From JBARRS01 sp049644345 (GTDB lineage Bacteria; Actinomycetota; Thermoleophilia; Gaiellales; Gaiellaceae): a DNA stretch of 6,332 bases. The notes below the pieces were generated by a model. It was not told where the DNA came from. It worked only from the letters and a program-made list of their open reading frames with translations, and did not search any database. Of the stretch, positions 1-6,066 are shown one piece after another. Location of the stretch: NCBI GenBank assembly GCA_049644345.1, contig JBARRS010000153.1, forward strand, positions 1 through 6,332, written 5' to 3'. Every line of letters starts with the position of its first letter. The first letter of the stretch is position 1. Position numbers and translations under genes: made by a program.

Positions 1-457
1 GCCCAGGGACCAGGTCCCTGGCCACGTCCACTCCGAACCGCTTCGCGAGCACCGACCCGAGCGCAATCACCTTCATCTCGCCGAAGCCGGGCAGCGCGGC
101 GATCCGGCGGCGCAGGTCGGCGCCGTCCGTCGCGTCGCGCCAGAGCCGCGTCGCATCGCCACCGTAGTCCTCCGCGACGTGGGCGGCGAGGTCCTGGACG
201 CGCTCGGCCATCGTCCCCGGAAAACGGTGGATCGCCGGCTTCTCGCGGAAGACCGCGTCGAGCCGCGCCGGGTCGGTGGTGGCGATTGCGCCCGGATCGA
301 GCGTCCCCAGTCGCTGCTTCAGCTTCAGCGGCCCCGAGAAGGCGGTCTGCACCGGCACCTGCTGATCGAGGGCGAACCCGACGAGCAGGGCGAAAGGATC
401 GTTTGCGAGCAGCGCGTCGGCGTCGTCGTTGCCGGTGAAGTGAAGGCGGTCGGGCAC
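1..457 (-). CDS. HhH-GPD family base-excision DNA repair protein (3' end outside window)
   Basis: The frame read leftward from a GTG at 457 gives 152 residues and is still open at the window edge, so the C-terminus is missing. Seen: an N-terminal stretch with DPFALLVGFALDQQVPVQ (residues 20-37), the entry helix expected in actinobacterial HhH-GPD proteins, and a helix-hairpin-helix LPGFGEMK at 122-129. Known: this superfamily excises damaged or mispaired bases. The lysine that makes endonuclease III a lyase directly follows LPGVGR; here that slot is Met128, so a monofunctional glycosylase or an uncharacterised activity is more likely. Asp144 or Asp148, after the hairpin, could be the general-acid/base aspartate, but the alignment is uncertain. 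The start lies 10 bases after the stop of the upstream kinase-like gene with no good Shine-Dalgarno, so coupled translation in one operon is likely. A palindromic motif covers codons 146-152. Family call is confident; substrate is unknown. Confidence 0.85.
   Translation of the reverse strand, partial: MPDRLHFTGNDDADALLANDPFALLVGFALDQQVPVQTAFSGPLKLKQRLGTLDPGAIATTDPARLDAVFREKPAIHRFPGTMAERVQDLAAHVAEDYGGDATRLWRDATDGADLRRRIAALPGFGEMKVIALGSVLAKRFGVDVARDLVPG
3..21. repeat. Perfect 19-bp palindrome inside the HhH-GPD gene
   Basis: CCAGGGACCAGGTCCCTGG has 9-bp arms that are exact reverse complements around one central base. On the coding (minus) strand its core is GGGACCTGGTCC, which occurs again within lhr at 2451-2462. 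It is translated here as Arg-Asp-Leu-Val-Pro-Gly. An intergenic terminator or operator role is unlikely because it lies within the reading frame. Confidence 0.6.
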
Positions 458-467
458 CGGTGCAAGC

Positions 468-989
468 CTAGCGCTGGGCTTCGAGCCAGCGCCGCGTCTC
501 CCCCGGCGAGCGCAGGCGCACGAGCCGCTCCGGCGGCAGACGCCCGGGGAAGGCGCGGCGATGGCGGATGTGGCTCCGGAGCGTCCAGACGAAGAGCGAT
601 TCCCGGCCCCAGAAGGCGCCTCGCCAGCTCTCGCGATTGCCGCTCCAGAGCTCGACGTCGTTGCGGATCCGGTCGATCGTCCGCCGCCAGAGCCGCCTGA
701 GCTTTACCCGCAGCGGCAGGTCGAGCCAGACGATCGTGTCGGCCTCGCGCAGGACGAGGGCGCCGAGCTTGCTCTCGTAGTTGCCGTCGATCACCCAGCC
801 GTCCGGCGCGGCGGACATCGCCTCGGCGACCCGCGCGCGAAACTCCTCGTCTGTCGGCTCGGTCCAGTTCGGCCCGTGATGGAGCGCGTCGAGCTCGACG
901 TGTGGCACGTCGAGACGGCGCGCGAGCTCGGCCGCGAAGGTGGTCTTGCCGGACCCACTCGTGCCCTTGACGTTGATCTTCCGACCCAC
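468..989 (-). CDS. P-loop nucleotide-kinase-like protein (adenylate kinase/FlaR topology-modulation type)
   Basis: A complete 173-residue protein starting at GTG 989 and ending at TAG 468-470. Seen: Walker A GTSGSGKT at residues 9-16 very near the N-terminus; LDALHHGPNW at 33-42; WVIDGNY at 65-71; a Walker B-like IVWLDLP at 86-92 with Asp90; an Arg-rich stretch (residues 94-109) followed by ELWSGNRESW (113-122). This order (P-loop, DxxHxxPNW, DGNY, WLD.P, Arg-rich lid, GNRES) is typical of the small NTPases annotated as adenylate kinase-related or 'DNA topology modulation protein FlaR'. Length fits that family. The true substrate is not established for these proteins; phosphoryl transfer to a nucleotide or other small molecule is inferred from the fold. 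No Shine-Dalgarno is evident, and a TANNNT element just upstream suggests a leaderless start. It is divergent from lhr and followed after 10 bases by the HhH-GPD gene, probably in one operon. Confidence 0.85.
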   Translation of the reverse strand: MGRKINVKGTSGSGKTTFAAELARRLDVPHVELDALHHGPNWTEPTDEEFRARVAEAMSAAPDGWVIDGNYESKLGALVLREADTIVWLDLPLRVKLRRLWRRTIDRIRNDVELWSGNRESWRGAFWGRESLFVWTLRSHIRHRRAFPGRLPPERLVRLRSPGETRRWLEAQR

Positions 990-996
990 GTGCCGA

Positions 997-1006
997 AGGG
1001 TACGCT
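997..1006. promoter_or_regulatory. Candidate bidirectional promoter: overlapping -10 elements on both strands
   Basis: The 23-bp gap between the divergent starts contains AGGGTACGCT. Rightward it reads TACGCT (1001-1006) and leftward TACCCT (1002-997). Both fit the actinobacterial -10 pattern TANNNT and share the central TA. Start points about 7 bases downstream fall on the lhr GTG (1013) and within one base of the kinase-like gene's GTG (989), which would give leaderless messages. No good -35 is visible on either strand; the rightward one could only be a weak TTCCGA at 979-984. An alternative for lhr is a leadered message using GAAGGG (995-1000) as ribosome site, at a long 12-base spacing. 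Confidence 0.45.
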
Positions 1007-1012
1007 GGCGCT

Positions 1013-4000
1013 GTGGACGCGCTGGCGCCGTTTTCCTCTGAGACTCGAGCCTGGTTCGAGCGTACGTTCGAGGCTCCCACGCCTGCGCAGGCGCTGGGTT
1101 GGCCTGCGATCGCGAGCGGCAAGCACACCCTGATCCAGGCGCCCACCGGCTCGGGCAAGACGCTCGCGGCTTTCCTCTACGGGATCGACCGGCTCAACTC
1201 GCAGCCGGGCCAAGGGCTGCGGCTGCTCTACGTCTCGCCGCTGAAGGCGCTCAACTACGACATCGAGCGCAACCTGCGGGGGCCGCTGGCGGGACTGCAT
1301 TCCGAATTGCGTGTCGCCGTGCGCACCGGCGATACGCCGCAGAAGGAGCGCGCTGCGATGCTGCGTGAGCCGCCGGACATCCTGATCACGACGCCGGAGT
1401 CCTTCTTCCTGCTGCTGACCTCGCGCGCGCGAGAGCTGCTTGTCGGCGTTCGCACGCTGATCCTCGACGAGGTACACGCGGTCGCCGGCACGAAGCGGGG
1501 CGCGCACCTTGCGCTCTCGGTCGAGCGGCTCGAGCGGCTCGCGCAGGGGCCGTTCCAGCGGATCGGTCTCTCGGCAACGCAGCGGCCCCTCGAGGAGATC
1601 GGGCGATTCGTTGCGGGCGGTCGCCCGATCGAGCTCGTCGACGCCGGCCGCGCCAAGCAGCTCGATCTCGAGGTCGTGGTGCCGCTCGAGGACATGCAGG
1701 TGCCTGAGGAGGGGAGCCACGGCTCGATCTGGCCGTCGATCTACCCGCAGATCCTCGAGCTGGTCGAGCAGCACCGCTCGACGATCGTGTTCGTCAACAA
1801 CCGCCGCCTCGCCGAGCGGCTGGCGTTGCGCCTGAACGAGCTCGCTTCGGCAAGCGGCCGCGCCGGGCAAGCCGGCACGGCCTCTGAAGCGGCATCGCAA
1901 GCGACGCGGCGAGAGATTGCGCGCGCCCATCACGGCTCGCTCGCGCGTGAACAGCGCACGGAGGTCGAGGAGCTGCTGAAGCTAGGCGAGATCCCATGCC
2001 TCGTCGCGACCTCCTCGCTCGAGCTCGGGATCGACATGGGCGCGGTCGACCTCGTGATCCAGGTCGAGTCGCCGAAGTCGGTTGCGCGCGGGCTCCAGCG
2101 GATCGGCCGCGCCGGGCACGAGCTCGGCGCCGTCTCCAAGGGCCGCATCTTTCCGAAGTACCGGGCCGACCTGCTCGAGTCGGCCGTCGTGGCGAAGCGG
2201 ATGGGCGAGGGGGCGATCGAGGAGACGGTGATCCCGCGCAACCCGATCGACGTGCTCGCGCAGCAGATCGTCGCGATCTCCGCGGACGAAGAGATCGAGG
2301 TGGGCGAGCTGCACGAGCTCGTCTGCCGCGCGTACCCGTTCCGCGACCTCTCGCGGCAGCAGCTCGAGAACGTGCTCGACATGCTCGCCGGCCGCTACCC
2401 CTCGGACGAGTTCGCCGAGCTGCGGCCGCGGATCGTTTGGGACAGGACCGGGGACCTGGTCCGGGGACGAGGCAGTGCAAGACGGCTGGCGGTCACGAAC
2501 GCCGGCACGATCCCCGACCGCGGCCTTTTCGGCGTCCATCTCATCGACGGCGGCGGCCGGGTGGGCGAGCTCGACGAGGAGATGGTCTACGAGGCCCGGG
2601 CGGGCCAGACGTTCCTGCTCGGAGCCTCGACATGGCGAATCGAGGAGATCACGCGCGACCGAGTGCTCGTCTCGCCGGCGCCGGGCGTGCCTGGAGGGAT
2701 CCCGTTCTGGAAAGGCGAGGGCGTCGGGCGGCCGTACGAGCTCGGCGCGGCGATCGGCGAGTTCTCGCGGAAGCTGGCGGCGCTGCCGGAGGAGCAGGCG
2801 CTCGAGCGGCTCCAAGGTGAGCATGCGCTCGACGCTCGGGCGGCGCACAACCTCCTCGCCTTTCTGCGTGAGCAGGAGCAGGCGACGGGAGCAGTGCCCT
2901 CGGACCGCACCATCGTGGTCGAGCGCTTCCGTGACGAGATCGGCGACTGGAGGCTCTGCGTGCTCTCGCCTTTCGGGGCGCGCGTCCACGGCCCCTGGGC
3001 GATGGCGATCCAAGCAAGGCTGCGCGACTCGATCGGACTGCACGCCCAGGCGATCTGGTCCGACGACGGAATCGCCGTCCATCTCCCGGACGCAGACGCT
3101 CCGCCGGCGACAGAGCTCGTCCTCCTCGACCCGGAGGAGATCGAGGAGCTCGTCGTGAACGAGGTCGGAGAGACAGCGCTCTTCGGCTCTCGCTTCCGCG
3201 AGAACGCGGCGCGGGCGCTGCTGATCCCGCGCCGGCGTCCCGACCAACGGACGCCGCTCTGGCAGCAGCGCCTGAAGGCGCAGTCGCTGCTCGAGGTCGC
3301 GAGGCGGTACCCAGCGTTCCCGATCGTGCTCGAGACGTACCGTGAGTGTCTCCAGGACGTCTTCGACCTGCCGGCGCTGAAGCGGCTCCTGCAGGGACTC
3401 CGGTCGCGTGAGCTCGACCTCGTCGACGTGGAGACGGCGTCGGCGTCGCCGTACGCGTCGTCCCTTCTCTTCGACTACATCGCGAATTACATGTACGAGG
3501 ACGACACGCCGCCGGCCGAGCGGCGCGCGCAGGCGCTCTCGCTCGACCGTGACCTGCTCCGCGAGCTCCTCGGCCAGGAGGAGCTGCGCGACCTGATCGA
3601 CCCCGGTGCGGTCGAGGAGGTCGAGCGGCAGCTCCGTGGCGAGCCTCGGAACCCGGACGAGCTCCACGACGTGCTCCGGCTCCGGGGCGACCTTCGGCCC
3701 GGCGAGTTCGACGAGGCCTTCGCGGCGGTGCTCGAGGCGGAGCGGCGGGCCGTTCGGGTGCGGATTGCCGGAGAGGAGCGGCTGATCGCGGCCGAGGACG
3801 CCGGTCGGTACCGCGACGGACTCGGCGCAATGCCGCCGTCGGGTCTTCCGGAGGCTTTCCTCACGGGGTCGGAGCCCGGCACAGCTCTGCGACAACTCGT
3901 CCACCGGTGGGCCCGCGGGCGCGGCCCGTTCACGAGCGCCGAGGCGAACCAGCAGTTCGGGACCGAAGTCGAGTCCGTGCTCCAGCAGCTCGAGCGTGAG

Positions 4001-5299
4001 GAGTCGCTCGTGCGCGGGGAGTTGCGTCCCGGCGGGACCGAGCGCGAGTGGTGCGATCCAGAGGTCTTGCGGCGGCTTCGCCGCGCGTCGCTGGCGGCGC
4101 TGCGGAAAGAGGTCGAGCCCGTCGAGCCTGCCGCGCTCGCGCGCTTCCTACCGAGCTGGCAGGGGATCGACCGGCGGTCGACCTTGCGCGAGGCCCTCGT
4201 CCCGCTCCAGGGGCTTGCGCTGCCGGTAGCGCTCTGGGAGTCCGACGTGCTCCCACGGCGGGTTCCGGGCTACGCGCCCGCCCAGCTCGATCAGCTCTGC
4301 GCCTCCGGTGAGCTCGTTTGGGTCGGGGCCGGCGTCGACCGCGTTGCCGTCTACTTCCGTGAGGACGCGCCTGTCCTCGGCCGGCCGCAACAGACGGAGC
4401 CGTCCGAGGGAGAGGTTCATCAACGGTTGCGCGACGCGCTCTTGCGCAGCGCGCTCTTCTGGTTCGACCTGCTGACCGAGACGGGGCTGGAGGCCGACGA
4501 TGCGCTTCCGGCGTTGTGGGATCTCGTCTGGGCGGGCGAGGCGACAAACGACGCCTGGCAGCCACTGCGGGCCGGTCGCCGCCATGCGACACCCAAGCTG
4601 GAGCGAAGGCCGCGGCGGTTCTCCCGCCGCCGCGCCTCCGAGATCACGGCGACGCAGGGGCGTTGGTCCCTGACCGGCCGGCTCTTCGAAGGGACGGTCG
4701 ACCGCCGCGCGCTCGCGGAGCTTCTGCTCGAGCGGCAAGGGATCGTCACCCGCGATGGCGTCCTGGGCGAGGGAGTCCCGGGCGGCTATGCAGCCGTCTA
4801 CGGCGAGCTGAAGGCGCTCGAGACGCTTGGGCTCTGCCGGCGCGGCTACTTCGTCGAGGGGCTCGGGGGCGCTCAGTTCGCACTCGGCGGTGCGGTCGAG
4901 CGGCTCAGGGAGCTGCGGCCGAAGGAAGGGGAAGAGCCGGAAGGGCTCGTCCTCGCCGCAGCCGACCCCGCGCAGCCGTACGGCGCCGCCCTCCCGTGGC
5001 CGAGACGGGCGGGCTCACGTGCCGCGCGGGTCGCAGGCGCGGTCGTCGTCCTGCTCGGTGGCGAAGCGGTGCTCTTCGTCGAGCGCGGGGGCCGGTCGCT
5101 CGTCCCGCTCCGCGACCCCGACGACTCGTGGCTGAGTCTCGCGCTCTCGGCGCTGGTGAGGCACGTCAAGAGCCGCGGCGTCAAGCGTCTCGCAGTCGAG
5201 CGCTTCGACGGCGAGCCGGTCGCGGAGAGCGAGATCATGCCCCTCCTGCTCGAGGCCGGGTTCCTCGCGGGTCCCCGCCGGGCCGTCCTCAGGCCGTAG
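1013..5299 (+). CDS. lhr: Lhr-type ATP-dependent DNA helicase, full length with C-terminal extension
   Basis: A 1428-residue superfamily 2 helicase, close to the roughly 1500 residues of mycobacterial and E. coli Lhr. Helicase motifs in order: PTPAQ at 22-26, motif I APTGSGKT 43-50, Ia SPLKAL 75-80, II DEVH 152-155, III SAT 187-189, IV IVFVNNR 258-264, V ATSSLELGID 332-341, VI QRIGRAGH 362-369. Lhr signatures follow: AGTIPDRGLFGV (497-508), GELDEEMVYEAR (518-529), GASTWRIEEI (537-546), FWKGEGVGRP (565-574). The core ends near residue 880. The rest is the long bacterial C-terminal region, with FLPSWQ (1045-1050), LWDLVWAGEATND (1168-1180) and RGYFVEGLGGAQFA (1277-1290). Known: bacterial Lhr is a 3'-5' single-strand DNA translocase that unwinds duplexes, including RNA:DNA hybrids, and is linked to DNA damage responses. 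The C-terminal region of long Lhr proteins resembles the AlkZ glycosylase fold. GTG 1013 is the only sensible start: an in-frame stop lies at 974-976 and the N-terminus aligns with known Lhr. An Ala/Ser/Gly-rich linker (278-298) sits between motifs IV and V, a variable spot in the family. Residues 479-490 carry an unusual palindromic DNA motif and rare codons. Confidence 0.97.
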   Translation: MDALAPFSSETRAWFERTFEAPTPAQALGWPAIASGKHTLIQAPTGSGKTLAAFLYGIDRLNSQPGQGLRLLYVSPLKALNYDIERNLRGPLAGLHSELRVAVRTGDTPQKERAAMLREPPDILITTPESFFLLLTSRARELLVGVRTLILDEVHAVAGTKRGAHLALSVERLERLAQGPFQRIGLSATQRPLEEIGRFVAGGRPIELVDAGRAKQLDLEVVVPLEDMQVPEEGSHGSIWPSIYPQILELVEQHRSTIVFVNNRRLAERLALRLNELASASGRAGQAGTASEAASQATRREIARAHHGSLAREQRTEVEELLKLGEIPCLVATSSLELGIDMGAVDLVIQVESPKSVARGLQRIGRAGHELGAVSKGRIFPKYRADLLESAVVAKRMGEGAIEETVIPRNPIDVLAQQIVAISADEEIEVGELHELVCRAYPFRDLSRQQLENVLDMLAGRYPSDEFAELRPRIVWDRTGDLVRGRGSARRLAVTNAGTIPDRGLFGVHLIDGGGRVGELDEEMVYEARAGQTFLLGASTWRIEEITRDRVLVSPAPGVPGGIPFWKGEGVGRPYELGAAIGEFSRKLAALPEEQALERLQGEHALDARAAHNLLAFLREQEQATGAVPSDRTIVVERFRDEIGDWRLCVLSPFGARVHGPWAMAIQARLRDSIGLHAQAIWSDDGIAVHLPDADAPPATELVLLDPEEIEELVVNEVGETALFGSRFRENAARALLIPRRRPDQRTPLWQQRLKAQSLLEVARRYPAFPIVLETYRECLQDVFDLPALKRLLQGLRSRELDLVDVETASASPYASSLLFDYIANYMYEDDTPPAERRAQALSLDRDLLRELLGQEELRDLIDPGAVEEVERQLRGEPRNPDELHDVLRLRGDLRPGEFDEAFAAVLEAERRAVRVRIAGEERLIAAEDAGRYRDGLGAMPPSGLPEAFLTGSEPGTALRQLVHRWARGRGPFTSAEANQQFGTEVESVLQQLEREESLVRGELRPGGTEREWCDPEVLRRLRRASLAALRKEVEPVEPAALARFLPSWQGIDRRSTLREALVPLQGLALPVALWESDVLPRRVPGYAPAQLDQLCASGELVWVGAGVDRVAVYFREDAPVLGRPQQTEPSEGEVHQRLRDALLRSALFWFDLLTETGLEADDALPALWDLVWAGEATNDAWQPLRAGRRHATPKLERRPRRFSRRRASEITATQGRWSLTGRLFEGTVDRRALAELLLERQGIVTRDGVLGEGVPGGYAAVYGELKALETLGLCRRGYFVEGLGGAQFALGGAVERLRELRPKEGEEPEGLVLAAADPAQPYGAALPWPRRAGSRAARVAGAVVVLLGGEAVLFVERGGRSLVPLRDPDDSWLSLALSALVRHVKSRGVKRLAVERFDGEPVAESEIMPLLLEAGFLAGPRRAVLRP
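2451..2462 (+). repeat. Second copy of GGGACCTGGTCC palindromic motif, inside lhr
   Basis: GGACC-T-GGTCC is an 11-bp palindrome with one central base. With one more G on the left it forms a 12-mer identical to the coding strand of the HhH-GPD copy near the left edge. It is bracketed by a direct repeat CCGGGGAC at 2448-2455 and 2461-2468. Here it is read as Gly-Asp-Leu-Val-Arg-Gly, in the same phase as the other copy. Codons around and just after it (AGG, CGA, AGT, GCA, AGA) are uncommon in the rest of this gene. Confidence 0.5.
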
Positions 5300-5301
5300 T
5301 G
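5297..5301 (+). promoter_or_regulatory. TAGTG stop/start overlap coupling lhr and nei
   Basis: The last base of the lhr stop TAG is the first base of the nei GTG start. Only a weak CAGG (5290-5293) could act as ribosome site, so nei translation probably depends on ribosomes finishing lhr (termination-reinitiation). This fixes the two genes in one message and suggests their products are made in proportion. Confidence 0.75.
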
Positions 5302-6051
5302 CCCGAGGGGGACTCGCTCCTCCGTGCCGCCCAGCGGCTCCAGGCACTCGTGGGCGAGCGGGTCCAGGTCGAGACGCCGCACCCCGGCGCCGCGGCGACG
5401 GGCGTGGCCCCGAAGCTCGACGGTCGCCGGCTCGAGAGCGTCGAGGCGGCGGGGAAGAACCTGTTGCTCCGGTTCGAGGGCGGCGTCGTCCTGCGGAGCC
5501 ACCTGCGCATGCGCGGACGCTGGCAGGTCAGAGAGCGGGGTGCGAAGCGGTCCGGTCGGCCCTGGCTCGTCCTCCAGGGTGCGGAGCGCGAGGCGATCCT
5601 GTGGAACGGTCCCGTGCTCGAGCTCCACGACCGCGTCGTCCGCCGCCTCGGCCCTGACATCCTCGAAGAGCCACCCGATCTCGACGCGATGGTCGCGAAC
5701 CTACGGCTCGAGCCTGATCGGGCCGTCGGCGACGCCCTTCTCGACCAGCGGCTCGTCGCGGGGATCGGAAACCTGTGGAAAGCCGAGTCGCTGTGGGAGG
5801 TGCGGGTCTCGCCGTGGCGGCCCGTCTGCAGCGTCTCCGACGAGGAGCTGCGGGCCGTGCTCGAGGCGGCGCACCGGATGATGAGCGCGTCGGTCGACGG
5901 ATCGCATCGAGAACGACGGATCTATCGTCGAGCCGGGCGCCCTTGCCCCCGCTGCGGAGCGACGATCCGCTCGCACGGCCAGGGCGACGACAACCGAACG
6001 GCGTACTGGTGTCAGCGATGCCAGGCAGGAGAGGGGCCGCCCGGCGTCTAA
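5299..6051 (+). CDS. nei: Endonuclease VIII-type DNA glycosylase/AP lyase (Nei2-like)
   Basis: A complete 250-residue Fpg/Nei family protein, a usual length for the family. Seen: MPEGDS at the N-terminus, where Pro2 is the catalytic nucleophile once Met is removed and Glu3 the acid; the Nei-type Glu-Gly-Asp rather than Fpg-type Glu-Leu-Pro. Lys53 in AGKNLLLRF is the conserved beta-strand lysine; LRSHLRMRGRW (65-75) follows. The helix-two-turns-helix contains LVAGIGNLWKAE (152-163) with Asn158. A C-terminal zinc finger has Cys216, Cys219, Cys238 and Cys241, with QGDDNRTAYWC providing the Arg233 that contacts DNA in the family. All catalytic and zinc residues are present, so an active enzyme is expected. 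Known: Nei enzymes excise oxidised pyrimidines and cut the abasic site by beta,delta-elimination. The MPEGDS form and adjacency to lhr resemble the mycobacterial lhr-nei2 pair. The open frame extends upstream inside lhr, but the family N-terminus requires the 5299 start. Confidence 0.95.
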   Translation: MPEGDSLLRAAQRLQALVGERVQVETPHPGAAATGVAPKLDGRRLESVEAAGKNLLLRFEGGVVLRSHLRMRGRWQVRERGAKRSGRPWLVLQGAEREAILWNGPVLELHDRVVRRLGPDILEEPPDLDAMVANLRLEPDRAVGDALLDQRLVAGIGNLWKAESLWEVRVSPWRPVCSVSDEELRAVLEAAHRMMSASVDGSHRERRIYRRAGRPCPRCGATIRSHGQGDDNRTAYWCQRCQAGEGPPGV

Positions 6052-6052
6052 C

Positions 6053-6057
6053 GGAAG
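6053..6057 (+). promoter_or_regulatory. Ribosome binding site GGAAG for the downstream gene
   Basis: GGAAG begins two bases after the first base of the nei stop region and lies 9 bases before ATG 6067 but only 3 before the in-frame GTG 6061. Its spacing therefore favours the ATG as start. Confidence 0.5.
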
Positions 6058-6066
6058 CGCGTGTCC

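Noticed and set aside
561..1133. Plus-strand frames at 179-700 and 561-1133 opposite the kinase-like and HhH-GPD genes.
   Set aside because: They lie antisense to two genes with recognisable motifs and show none themselves.
1844..1906. Ala/Ser/Gly-rich linker in Lhr between motifs IV and V, considered as an inserted element.
   Set aside because: This is a known variable-length spot in Lhr proteins (E. coli Lhr also has extra sequence there), and no flanking repeats are evident.
791..1933. A 380-codon minus-strand frame crossing the divergent intergenic gap.
   Set aside because: It overlaps both the start of lhr and the Walker A region of the kinase-like gene, each with clear homology in its own frame.
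2649..3830. A 393-codon minus-strand frame, and similar Arg/Ala/Pro-rich frames at 1794-2480 and 3930-4592.
   Set aside because: Low-complexity Arg/Ala/Pro composition typical of out-of-frame reading of G+C-rich genes.
1982..3904. A 640-codon open frame on the minus strand, antisense to lhr.
   Set aside because: Its product is Arg/Glu/Asp/Leu-rich with no recognisable motif. It mirrors the codon bias of lhr, which is firmly supported by motifs on the other strand; long antisense frames are routine at this G+C content.
4516..5298. The upstream 261 codons of the long frame containing nei, as an N-terminal extension or fusion.
   Set aside because: The extension is Arg/Ala-rich noise overlapping the lhr C-terminus, and Fpg/Nei catalysis needs a free N-terminal Pro2, which the GTG at 5299 provides.
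1013..5299. Very frequent CTCGAG and GATCG hexamer/pentamer strings across lhr, suggestive of a repeated signal.
   Set aside because: They follow from preferred codons for Leu-Glu, Arg and Ile in this gene and have no regular spacing.
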